From a virus, in the IMG/VR virus record IMGVR_UViG_3300043446_004613, positions 147,114 to 211,113 of that record: a stretch of DNA of 64,000 nucleotides; one strand, 5' to 3'. A program made the position numbers and the translations under genes. Each line of letters begins with the position of its first letter. Within the stretch, counting starts at the first letter, position 1. Of this stretch, positions 33,596 through 40,640 are shown one piece after another. The notes under the pieces were generated by a model. The model was given only the letters and a program-made list of their open reading frames with translations, had not been told where the DNA came from and searched no databases.

Positions 33596-34930
33596 ATGGC
33601 AATAAAACCACTCGATTTACCGGCAGCAGCTGGTGTTGATTATAGCGGCGGCGATGTGCGGCACTTCTCGCAAGGTGACGCTGTTAACGTGCCCGGCTTG
33701 AGCGCCCCGACACGCAATCTAGCTGAGCGCGACAATCTTATCGGGGAAAAAGTCAACGAGATCATCAGCACGGTGAACAACCGCGAACAGTTTGTTCCCC
33801 TGCCGGTAATCCGCACCACCGTACCTCCCGGCGAAGAGATCATCGTCACAAATTACCGTATTCCGGCAGGCTATGAATCGCGGGTGCTTAACGCAGTCAT
33901 CAGCGCCACGCCAACCAGCAATCTGGCGCAGCTGAACGTCTATTACTCGGATACGTATGGCGGTTCGACGGGTACAGCTGTGGTTACAACCACACCTAGC
34001 AGCGAATTCAACGGTGACGTCAATTTTTATCAGACCGGCGAATTCATCGTTTCACTGAAAAACACTGGAGCCGCCACGCTCGAACTGGCCGCCAGCTTGA
34101 TGCTGACGATGCGTCCGTTGGGTGCTGAAGGTACGCTTCTTGTCGGCACGGTCATCCAAGGCGAACAAGGGCCTCCCGGCCCGAAAGGTGCGCCCGGCCC
34201 GCAGGGGCCTCCCGGTACCGGCGGTGTTGGTTCTCCCGGCATGATCTGGCGCGGCGCTTGGTTGAACGCTACAGGCTACCTGACAAACGACGTGGTCAGC
34301 TATGACTACAGCGGAACGTACGGGTCTTGGATTTGCCGTAATGCTCATGTGTCATCGCTGGGTGTTAACGATCCGGCTGTTGATCCGGCCACTTGGAATT
34401 TTGTTAGCTACGGTATCTATGCCCAAGGCCCCGCAGGCCCTACAGGCCCTACCGGTGGTGAGCCTGTGTTCAGCCAGCAAGACATCAGCGGTACGATCTT
34501 TACGTCGAATACCTACGTGTCGCGTCCGTACAGTGCCGATTACACGGCAGGTGTCGTATCAGCTGCGAGCACTAAATATCCGATTGCTGTGCGTGAATCG
34601 GTCATCACTAACGCTTCAGGTACGATCGGCTTTGCTTTTCTGGAAGCTTCCTACAAGACATGCTTCAGCGGAAGTCTGTCTATCATACTACCGAACAAGG
34701 CGTTCAACGGCGCGGCTGCGAACTACAACACGTCCAGCATCAGCCTTCAAGTAGCAGCGGCAGGTACATTCGTGTCCGCAGGTACAGCCACGAACTCTTC
34801 AGTTTCCGGCGGGGTTTATTCCAAGCTGTTTGAGCAGACAACGTACAGTTACGGTTGGGGTATCAAGGTGCTGTCACCGGACGCGCTTCCAATGTCATTC
34901 CTGATTTCTGGCGTTCAGTCCGTTCCTTGA
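33596..34930 (+). CDS. Collagen-like tail fibre / head fibre protein
   Basis: 444 residues. N-terminal strand-rich attachment domain (to about 195). Then GEQGPPGPKGAPGPQGPPG, a collagen-type GXY repeat, followed by a carbohydrate-binding-like segment (WRGAWLNATGYLTNDVVSY with WICRNAHVSSLGVN; the 'W.ga...y..gdvV.y.g..w.c...h' pattern of CBM5/12-type modules), a second short GPAGPTGPTG run, and a C-terminal beta receptor-binding or shaft region. GTAGTTA lies seven bases before the ATG. Ends overlapping the convergent gene at 34863 by 68 bases. Confidence 0.8.
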   Translation: MAIKPLDLPAAAGVDYSGGDVRHFSQGDAVNVPGLSAPTRNLAERDNLIGEKVNEIISTVNNREQFVPLPVIRTTVPPGEEIIVTNYRIPAGYESRVLNAVISATPTSNLAQLNVYYSDTYGGSTGTAVVTTTPSSEFNGDVNFYQTGEFIVSLKNTGAATLELAASLMLTMRPLGAEGTLLVGTVIQGEQGPPGPKGAPGPQGPPGTGGVGSPGMIWRGAWLNATGYLTNDVVSYDYSGTYGSWICRNAHVSSLGVNDPAVDPATWNFVSYGIYAQGPAGPTGPTGGEPVFSQQDISGTIFTSNTYVSRPYSADYTAGVVSAASTKYPIAVRESVITNASGTIGFAFLEASYKTCFSGSLSIILPNKAFNGAAANYNTSSISLQVAAAGTFVSAGTATNSSVSGGVYSKLFEQTTYSYGWGIKVLSPDALPMSFLISGVQSVP

Positions 34931-35255
34931 TGAACTGAAGGTAGCTGGGAAAAGTACAGTCAGGAAAAAGGTCATCCACTGAAATTTTAAGCTGTTCCGC
35001 TATGCGGTTCATCGCTTCATCGTCTTTACCTTCACGGTGTAAGCGAACAAGTTCCAGATCAAAAGCTGCCAGCGCCTGCCAATCGTAGCTGCTGCGCTCC
35101 TCAGCCCTCATGACCAATGTTCCTTGGGTGTGGTGATAAGCTGCAACCAATATCGGCCATTCCCGAAGCACATAAGCAAAAACCCGGCGCATATCGTCTT
35201 TTTCGTCCTGCGTCCACGCGTGAACGTTTTTAACATGCGCACAGATTGTGTTCAT
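34863..35255 (-). CDS. Hypothetical protein
   Basis: 130 residues. Helical and charged: WTQDEKDDMRRVFAYVLREW, YDWQALAAFDLELVRLHREG, AMNRIAEQLKISVDDLFP, FPSYLQFIKERTERQ. No family recognised. Its start is inside the stop of the 379-residue gene upstream (ATGA), so it belongs to the minus-strand structural operon. The last 22 codons lie antisense to the end of the collagen-like fibre gene. It may be an assembly chaperone for the preceding structural proteins; this is only inference from position. Confidence 0.55.
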   Translation of the reverse strand: MNTICAHVKNVHAWTQDEKDDMRRVFAYVLREWPILVAAYHHTQGTLVMRAEERSSYDWQALAAFDLELVRLHREGKDDEAMNRIAEQLKISVDDLFPDCTFPSYLQFIKERTERQKSGMTLEARPVTAP

Positions 35256-36391
35256 ATCGGAGGCCCCGGCGGATAGTAATAGTTGTCAGAGTAGACCGGA
35301 TCATTCGCCAGTGTGATACGCGAAGCCGATTGATTCGTATCAGGGCCGGAAAATATCCAGCTGCCATCCTCGTCGTTACAACGGAAATAGCACCAATTTG
35401 TATACGTTGATCCAGCCGCGTTCGTAAACTTACCCCGCACCAAAGCTCCGGGTTGACCACTGTTATTGCCTGAAGCTGTCCTGATAACAAGTTCGTACGG
35501 GTATTCCGCAGTTCCGACCATCTTCGAGTGTGTATTAACCCAGCTTACTTGAGCCGGTACAGCGGTAAATCCTGTGCTGTATACAAGAGATACCCATTCG
35601 CCTGAGCCTAAAAGCGGATCAGTTGGGCCGGTAGGCACGTAGCTGTTGAGTTGCCATTCAAAAATGTACGGAAGGGTACCGCCAGCAGGCAAATTAACGT
35701 AGAAGTAACCAAACTGGGTATCATCACGCCCCATCGAGCAGTAGTTGCAGTTAGTTCCGATCAAAGTCGTTATCCCCGGAAAAGCCGGACGTACCGGCTG
35801 TAGCGGGCCGCCCAGTCTGCGACTGCATGGAAGCAAAAGCTCAACGCCGTCTACGATGATACGCGCAAGGTAATCCGCAACCCGATGGCCTGCGCTATCG
35901 ACCGTGACCTGTGGGATCACTTGGTACAAGCCGCCGCTGTGTGTTTCCCAGTGTGCTTCCTGCGTGTGCGGCAGCAGCACCTGCGTATTCGTATTGATCA
36001 AGTCTTGCTCGTCTTGTGGTGTGAAGTCGGTGACCCACGCAGTACCTCCGGGCGCGGTGGTAATCGTCGGCGTGTTGAGCGTGCGGCTTATGCCTGTCTC
36101 GGGGTCTTTACCCGGAAGTGACGTGGCTTCAATCGGAACAAAGTAGTTGATGCGGTTGTAGTTCAGCACCATGTAGTAGCGACCAACGCGATCACCGTGG
36201 CTGTCCAGATACATGCTTACGTCGTTACCGGCGGCATCGTAGTAGGGCACCGGCAGGTAGCGCAAGTTGATGCCGTGCGCTTTAGACAGCGAAGCGTTAG
36301 CGTGCTTGAACAAGTTGTTTACAAGCTCAGTCTGTGCCGCTTTTATCTGCTCAAGTCGCGCACGGGTAACGAGATTTTGTTGTGAAGCCAT
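35252..36391 (-). CDS. Virion structural protein
   Basis: 379 residues. An N-terminal helix (ARLEQIKAAQTELVNNLFKH) is followed by a mostly beta protein rich in Tyr, Gly and Pro: RYLPVPYYDAAGNDVSMY, SHGDRVGRYYMVLNYNRINY, YFVNLPAGGTLPYIFEWQ, and a C-terminal DNYYYPPGPPI. A CNYCS pair is near residue 216. Likely a baseplate or fibre attachment protein; no family recognised. Three bases after the intein-bearing gene, with one transcript expected. Confidence 0.55.
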   Translation of the reverse strand: MASQQNLVTRARLEQIKAAQTELVNNLFKHANASLSKAHGINLRYLPVPYYDAAGNDVSMYLDSHGDRVGRYYMVLNYNRINYFVPIEATSLPGKDPETGISRTLNTPTITTAPGGTAWVTDFTPQDEQDLINTNTQVLLPHTQEAHWETHSGGLYQVIPQVTVDSAGHRVADYLARIIVDGVELLLPCSRRLGGPLQPVRPAFPGITTLIGTNCNYCSMGRDDTQFGYFYVNLPAGGTLPYIFEWQLNSYVPTGPTDPLLGSGEWVSLVYSTGFTAVPAQVSWVNTHSKMVGTAEYPYELVIRTASGNNSGQPGALVRGKFTNAAGSTYTNWCYFRCNDEDGSWIFSGPDTNQSASRITLANDPVYSDNYYYPPGPPI

Positions 36392-36394
36392 AGG

Positions 36395-37525
36395 TTATCC
36401 AAGGGGCGGCAGAATCACGTTAGTTCCGGCGCTGCTTATACTGGCAGGCCCGGATATGTGGGCCAGCCCGTACATCGCGAAATTGAAGAATCCTTTCCAG
36501 AAACTGTTATGTGCCACGTAGCCATTGACCACGTACACGTCGGTAGGTTCAACATCCAGATTGTAGGTTTCAACATGTCCGCGCACGTATGACATGCGAT
36601 CGATCGTTACCGACATCCCATCTTTCCAGAGAAGGTCGCCAACAACCAAGTCCTGAACCTGACGAAAAGCCCAGATGCCAGAGCGACAGGTAAGCAGCGG
36701 ATGTTCGTAAGTAACACGAAGGTCGAGCAACTGAAAGTAACCGGTGAACTGCTGATGCAGGACGCGCTTGACCGTTGATGGTGACGCACGCATCACCAGT
36801 TCCTTAGCCGACCACGTTTTCCACGCGTCCTCGTTATCTGGATTTAGGCCGTTGATCTTGTATGACATGACCTTGTCGCCGACTTTGACATCGCAGATGA
36901 GCTTTTGCGTGCCATCAGCCATTGTAACCGGCGTGTCTGGCAAAAAGCAGCCGTCTTTGTGGTATCTGAAACCTGAACTGATCGGCGATACCGTCAAATG
37001 CGCGGAACTGCTGACCGTTGTTCCGTAGCTGTTCGATACGACTACATCGTAATTTCCACTGTTCGCTGTAGTGCAATACGGTATGAGGTAAGCGGCTGTA
37101 TTTCCGTTAGCTACGTTTGTGCCGTTGAAACGCCACTGATAGCTCATTTCCACCGGGCTGATAGCTTTAACCACAAACTCTGCCGGATCAGTTGTATACA
37201 CAGATAGCGGCTCCGGTTGGCGCACAATGTACGGCGTGCTTCCAACCTCGTAGGCTGTCGAACCGGATATGATTGCAGGCAGTGTAAAGGCAGCATCGCC
37301 GGTACCGTCTACGTTGGTACCTGTCAGCTGCACCCGCAGCAGAAAAGCGCCGTTTATGGTATGACCCGTGTCGTGCTCAGCGAAAGTTGTGCCGTAAAAG
37401 CGCACTTGATTATGAGCGCCCCAGTCCCCAGATGCGTGGGCGGCGGCGGAGTTCTCGTAACCGGTAACGGCTTGATAAACGGCAGCTTCGCTGGCAGACG
37501 TCAGTATGTTTACGTTCTGCCGCAT
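36395..37525 (-). CDS. Ig-domain virion protein interrupted by a mini-intein (Hint domain)
   Basis: 376 residues. Residues about 100-180 form an Ig-like domain (YQWRFNGTNVANGNTAAYL; NSGNYDVVVSNSYGTTV). Residues 193-340 form a complete Hint fold: start Cys193 (GCFLPDTPVTMADG), block A KVGDKVMSY, block B TYEH (Thr272...His275), LVVGDLLWKDGMSV, then VEPTDVYVVNGYVAHN and Ser341. These are the residues required for protein splicing: N-terminal Cys, TxxH, His-Asn, then Ser. There is no homing endonuclease domain. Splicing would give a 228-residue protein ending in a hydrophobic tail (FWKGFFNFAMYGLAHI). Confidence 0.8.
   Translation of the reverse strand: MRQNVNILTSASEAAVYQAVTGYENSAAAHASGDWGAHNQVRFYGTTFAEHDTGHTINGAFLLRVQLTGTNVDGTGDAAFTLPAIISGSTAYEVGSTPYIVRQPEPLSVYTTDPAEFVVKAISPVEMSYQWRFNGTNVANGNTAAYLIPYCTTANSGNYDVVVSNSYGTTVSSSAHLTVSPISSGFRYHKDGCFLPDTPVTMADGTQKLICDVKVGDKVMSYKINGLNPDNEDAWKTWSAKELVMRASPSTVKRVLHQQFTGYFQLLDLRVTYEHPLLTCRSGIWAFRQVQDLVVGDLLWKDGMSVTIDRMSYVRGHVETYNLDVEPTDVYVVNGYVAHNSFWKGFFNFAMYGLAHISGPASISSAGTNVILPPLG
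36506..36949 (-). mobile_element. Mini-intein / Hint coding segment
   Basis: This is the coding part for residues 193-340 of the protein above (148 residues). The end residues (Cys1, C-terminal His-Asn, +1 Ser) match a splicing-competent intein; bacterial-intein-like (BIL) domains share the fold and may only cleave. No endonuclease is inserted, so it cannot move by homing on its own. Confidence 0.7.
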
Positions 37526-37532
37526 GTTTTAA

Positions 37533-37991
37533 TTATTCGCGTGGCGGCTCAGGCAAAGCAATCTCTTCTTCGCCAGCACCTTCAGGTGAAGCCAGTTGTT
37601 CGGCTGTTTCTGCCTCGCTGGGTTCTTCGCCGGGTTCAGGCAGACCAGCTTCTGGGCCGCCTTCGACCGGAGCTTCCATGCTCTCAGGCTCTTGTGTCGG
37701 CACCTCTTGCGCGTCTTCTGGCGCACCGGCATCTGGCGGCGCATTAGGCGGGAGCGGGATAGCCATATCGCTTTCCGCATCACCTTCGCCCTCACCTTCA
37801 CCCTTGCCTTCATCCTCCTCTTCGCCGGGGCCGGGCACGCGTTCCATGTACCACTGCCATTCCGCGTTGAGTTCGTCGGCAACAGGATCACTGTGGTTAT
37901 TGGCCAGCGCTGCTGCGATCGCCTCGATTTGACCCCAGCTAAGTTCTAACTTATAATCGTTATAAGTTTTTTTAATCTTTTCGAGTTTCAT
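37533..37991 (-). CDS. Acidic Pro/Glu-rich protein
   Basis: 152 residues. A lysine-rich N-terminal helix (KLEKIKKTYNDYKLELSW), then a conserved-looking segment (QIEAIAAALANNHSDPVADE; NAEWQWYMERVPGPGEE), and from residue 55 a low-complexity tail of Glu, Gly, Pro and Ala, including a GEG repeat. Strongly acidic and disordered. It could be a scaffold or a DNA-mimic, but the sequence gives no proof. Its start overlaps the 3' end of an HNH endonuclease remnant. Confidence 0.55.
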   Translation of the reverse strand: MKLEKIKKTYNDYKLELSWGQIEAIAAALANNHSDPVADELNAEWQWYMERVPGPGEEEDEGKGEGEGEGDAESDMAIPLPPNAPPDAGAPEDAQEVPTQEPESMEAPVEGGPEAGLPEPGEEPSEAETAEQLASPEGAGEEEIALPEPPRE

Positions 37992-38205
37992 GGTTTTGCT
38001 TTATTTTTGTGTAAACGCGGACGCACCAGTCGTAAAACTCGGCCAAGCTGTTATCGCTTTTAGCATAGTTGCATACTTTACAGCAGGGAACTGCGTTTTC
38101 AGGAACGTACGCCATATCATTATCTACACGATCAAGATCGCTATAGTTAAAGCCGCCGTTTATTCCGTAGCCGTGTATAAGAACAGAATCGGCGGCTTGC
38201 TGTTC
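37972..38205 (-). pseudogene. HNH endonuclease C-terminal remnant
   Basis: A 77-codon open frame without a suitable start codon at its 5' end (an ATG inside gives only 47 residues). It reads NYSDLDRVDNDMAYVPENAV followed by PCCKVCNYAKSD and LAEFYDWCVRVY, the typical C-terminal end of phage HNH endonucleases ('lDRiDn..gY...NvvPcC..CN..K.dm...eF'). The metal-binding first half (HNH core) is missing. It lies upstream of, and overlaps, the acidic protein gene. A decayed homing endonuclease or a gene cut by rearrangement. Confidence 0.6.
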
Positions 38206-38213
38206 TTAACACC

Positions 38214-39350
38214 ATGAATCTGATCACATTCAATGACCCGATCACAATCGCCTTCAAGAAAAGCGCCGGTGGCGTCACTCAAACCTTTGAAGCCAACCGT
38301 CCATACCTGATCGCCAATGCGCAGATTGAGCGCATCATGCGCGATCAACAAGTCAGCGGACGCGCTTACAAAATCAGCCGCGCCGACACACGTATTCCGA
38401 ACGCGCATAAAGCCGCTTTCAACCGTAATGACAGCGTTCTGATCTACAACGGCAGCGGCGGCTACGGCGACCAGATTTTGACTTGGCCGGTGGCGCGTTA
38501 TCTTGCCAATCAGGGTTTGAAAGTCCACGTCTTAACTGACCCCGGCAACAACGTATGCTGGTGGGGATTTGACTTCGTCAAGACGGTGAACACGATTCCG
38601 TTGCTTTGGGAGACTGTTCAGCTATATGACCACTTCATCCACTGGGAGGCGGTGGTTAACATGGACGAGCATCAGGATCAGGAGCATCCGATTGACATGA
38701 TGTTCCGCAAGATAGGCTACGATCCGGCGGATATTTCGGCTGAGGACAAGTGCGTGCGCCCTGTGTTTACGCCAAGTGAACTAGGCACCTTGAACAAATA
38801 CGTGACTTCCGGCAAGCGCGTCGGTCTTTACCAGCTATCCAGTGCCAATCCAGTGCGCTGCCTGCCTGCGGCGGACAGCGTGTTCTTGATCATGAAGATT
38901 GCTGAAGCCTATCCTGACATTCACTGGCTCTGCCTGCATGACGAGTTTGTGCCCAAGGAGTACAAAGAGACACTGGCTGTTGAAATTACCAAGCGCGGTT
39001 TTACGAATGTGGAAGGTTTTACGGCTCCTAATCTGCGCGAACTGTGGGCGCTGACAGAGCACGTGAATGTGGTTATCAGCCCTGACAGCATGATGGCCCA
39101 CATCGCCGGAGCTTTCGGTACTCCCTGCGTAGGTCTTTGGGGGCCGATGTCACCGGAAAGTCGGATGAAATACTACAAGAACCACCACCCGATCTACCAT
39201 CGCGAGTTCTGCCCGCACAGCCCCTGCTTTGTATACAGTAACACATTCCCGAAATATTGTCCGCCTCGCGCAAATCGCAATGTCTGCGACGTTATGGCCG
39301 GTATTTCGCCTTCGGAAGTGATTAGCGCTATCGGTCACATCTGTAGATAG
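38214..39350 (+). CDS. Glycosyltransferase family 9 (heptosyltransferase-like)
   Basis: 378 residues. GT9 signatures: VLIYNGSGGYGDQILTWPVA at about residue 77, the acceptor region WWGFDFVKTVNTIPLLWE, and the nucleotide-sugar half VGLYQLSSANPVRCLPAADS, then VVISPDSMMAHIAGAFGTPC and VGLWGPMSPESRMKYY (the 'D(S/T)...H.A...g.P...lfG.t.p' motif). The N-terminal 70 residues are an extra domain. GTTCTTA lies five bases before the ATG. The 3' end is duplicated downstream (see 39326). It resembles the N-terminal half of the fusion at 19220. Confidence 0.85.
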   Translation: MNLITFNDPITIAFKKSAGGVTQTFEANRPYLIANAQIERIMRDQQVSGRAYKISRADTRIPNAHKAAFNRNDSVLIYNGSGGYGDQILTWPVARYLANQGLKVHVLTDPGNNVCWWGFDFVKTVNTIPLLWETVQLYDHFIHWEAVVNMDEHQDQEHPIDMMFRKIGYDPADISAEDKCVRPVFTPSELGTLNKYVTSGKRVGLYQLSSANPVRCLPAADSVFLIMKIAEAYPDIHWLCLHDEFVPKEYKETLAVEITKRGFTNVEGFTAPNLRELWALTEHVNVVISPDSMMAHIAGAFGTPCVGLWGPMSPESRMKYYKNHHPIYHREFCPHSPCFVYSNTFPKYCPPRANRNVCDVMAGISPSEVISAIGHICR

Positions 39351-39483
39351 TTCATGAACGATGAACCGATAAATACTGAGTATATTGATCCCGAGGCTGA
39401 ACGCTATCGGTCACATCTGTAGATAGTTCATGAACGATGAACCGTTAAATCCTGAGCATCTTGATCCCGAAGCTGAACGCTAT
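39326..39483. repeat. 76-bp tandem duplication spanning a gene junction
   Basis: Two copies of 76 bp (39326-39401 and 39402-39477) plus the first six bases of a third unit. Each copy starts CGCTATCGGTCACATCTGTA, covering the end of the GT9 gene and the first codons of the next gene. The copies differ by a few substitutions. The ATG in copy 1 (39354) opens a 22-codon frame ending in TAG at 39422, seven bases before the real ATG in copy 2 (39430). Confidence 0.85.
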
Positions 39484-40158
39484 CTCAGCCAGCTTCCGCC
39501 CGCGCCGCCAGACGATACGCTTCAAGGTGTCGTTTCCGCGCTGCAACCGTTGGGCATTACAGAGCTTAAGGTGCAATATTCCGGCTATGGTGACAGTGGA
39601 GACATCGACTACATCAGCATAGAGCCGTCTGACATCGTTTTGCCGGATAAGTTCGATGAAGTGGTTAAAGACGTTGCGTGGAAAACAGCCTACAATCTAC
39701 ACTCCGGATTTGAGAATAACGAAGGTGGTCAAGGTCATGTAACTTTTGATTTTAACGATAGAACGGTCACGGTATATCACACAGACAATGTTGAGTTCGA
39801 CGAGGAACTGAACATGCCGAATTTACCTTTGCCGGAAGAATTTCGGGAATACACTGGGGATGACGGATCGTGCTACATTAGCTTCTACATGGGCAGCGAT
39901 GGTGATGTCTACTTCAATGATAAAACTGAAGGCATCGATGAAGATGCAAACAATGTTGGGGCTATTTCAACGCTTGTTTTTGATAACGCAGACTTAGGGG
40001 AAAATGATTCCTACTCTGGAGCAGTGCGCTGGCAAAATGGCTCAGACACCTGCTCTATCAGAGGCACGAAATCATGGACAGCGACTGACGAGGATAATGC
40101 CTCTGTAAACACGTATACGTTCGATGAAATTTTAGCGAATGAGCAGCTAGGTACCTAA
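39430..40158 (+). CDS. Hypothetical protein, DUF6878-like N-terminal part
   Basis: 242 residues, acidic. Residues 35-120 contain LGITELKVQYSGYGDSGDID, then LHSGFENNEGGQGHVTFDFN and DRTVTVYHTDNV, a pattern that from memory resembles DUF6878-type proteins of bacterial plasmids and phages ('Y.G.GDSG...l....H..wE.n.Gg.G...d....'). A second part (GDDGSCYISFYMGSDGDVYF) may be a further beta domain. The 5' end was duplicated: a copy of its first 16 codons lies upstream. No function is known to me for the family. Confidence 0.6.
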   Translation: MNDEPLNPEHLDPEAERYLSQLPPAPPDDTLQGVVSALQPLGITELKVQYSGYGDSGDIDYISIEPSDIVLPDKFDEVVKDVAWKTAYNLHSGFENNEGGQGHVTFDFNDRTVTVYHTDNVEFDEELNMPNLPLPEEFREYTGDDGSCYISFYMGSDGDVYFNDKTEGIDEDANNVGAISTLVFDNADLGENDSYSGAVRWQNGSDTCSIRGTKSWTATDEDNASVNTYTFDEILANEQLGT

Positions 40159-40178
40159 CCGGAGGAGTTACCTTAAAC

Positions 40179-40568
40179 ATGGCCACATCTTACCACCACG
40201 CAGTGAGCAGCGCCCGTAAGTGGGGCGGTAAACCGGATGATTACATCAAGGTTCACACGTGGTTTGATGAATCGAAGATGTTCATGGCCGATTTCCGGCA
40301 CCGCGCATTGCGTCACCATGCTGAAGGTATCTTCATGGCTGAACGCTTGTTCGGTACAGTCATCATCAATTCCTTGGGTCGGGAGATACCTGTGCGTTGG
40401 ATCGGAGAGCAGCATGTGCTTGAAGACCTTGGGTTTATCCCTTCCATGCAAGATTGGTTTGAGCACATCACCCCGGTTCATTGGATGCGGAACACCAAAA
40501 AGCTTCCCGTTGAGATTGAAGCAGAGAAAGCGGCCAAAGCAGCTGCAAAAGCACGTAGTGCGAAGTAA
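40179..40568 (+). CDS. Conserved phage protein, DUF6915-like
   Basis: 129 residues. The core is SSARKWGGKPDDYIKVHTWF, DESKMFMADFRHRALRHHAE, GIFMAERLFGTVIINSLGRE and GEQHVLEDLGFIPSMQDWFE; this 'saRk.GG.peDYl.iH.wfDeSK......rHRalrHHa.Gi' arrangement matches what I know as DUF6915. The many conserved His/Asp residues suggest a metal site, but no activity is established. It ends in an Ala/Lys-rich helix. A good Shine-Dalgarno (GGAGGAG) sits 17 bases upstream of the ATG, one of the few in the window. Confidence 0.65.
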   Translation: MATSYHHAVSSARKWGGKPDDYIKVHTWFDESKMFMADFRHRALRHHAEGIFMAERLFGTVIINSLGREIPVRWIGEQHVLEDLGFIPSMQDWFEHITPVHWMRNTKKLPVEIEAEKAAKAAAKARSAK

Positions 40569-40640
40569 TTGTTGATTATTGTTGACGGTTACTATACCGT
40601 CGAGGTGCGACGTTTTTCTGGTTCTTAACGTCGGCCCGCT

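Noticed and set aside
40584-40601. Small hairpin GACGGT...ACCGTC upstream of the helicase gene
   Set aside because: Only six base pairs, no adjacent T-run and a TTGACG without a matching -10 box; too weak to call a terminator or promoter.
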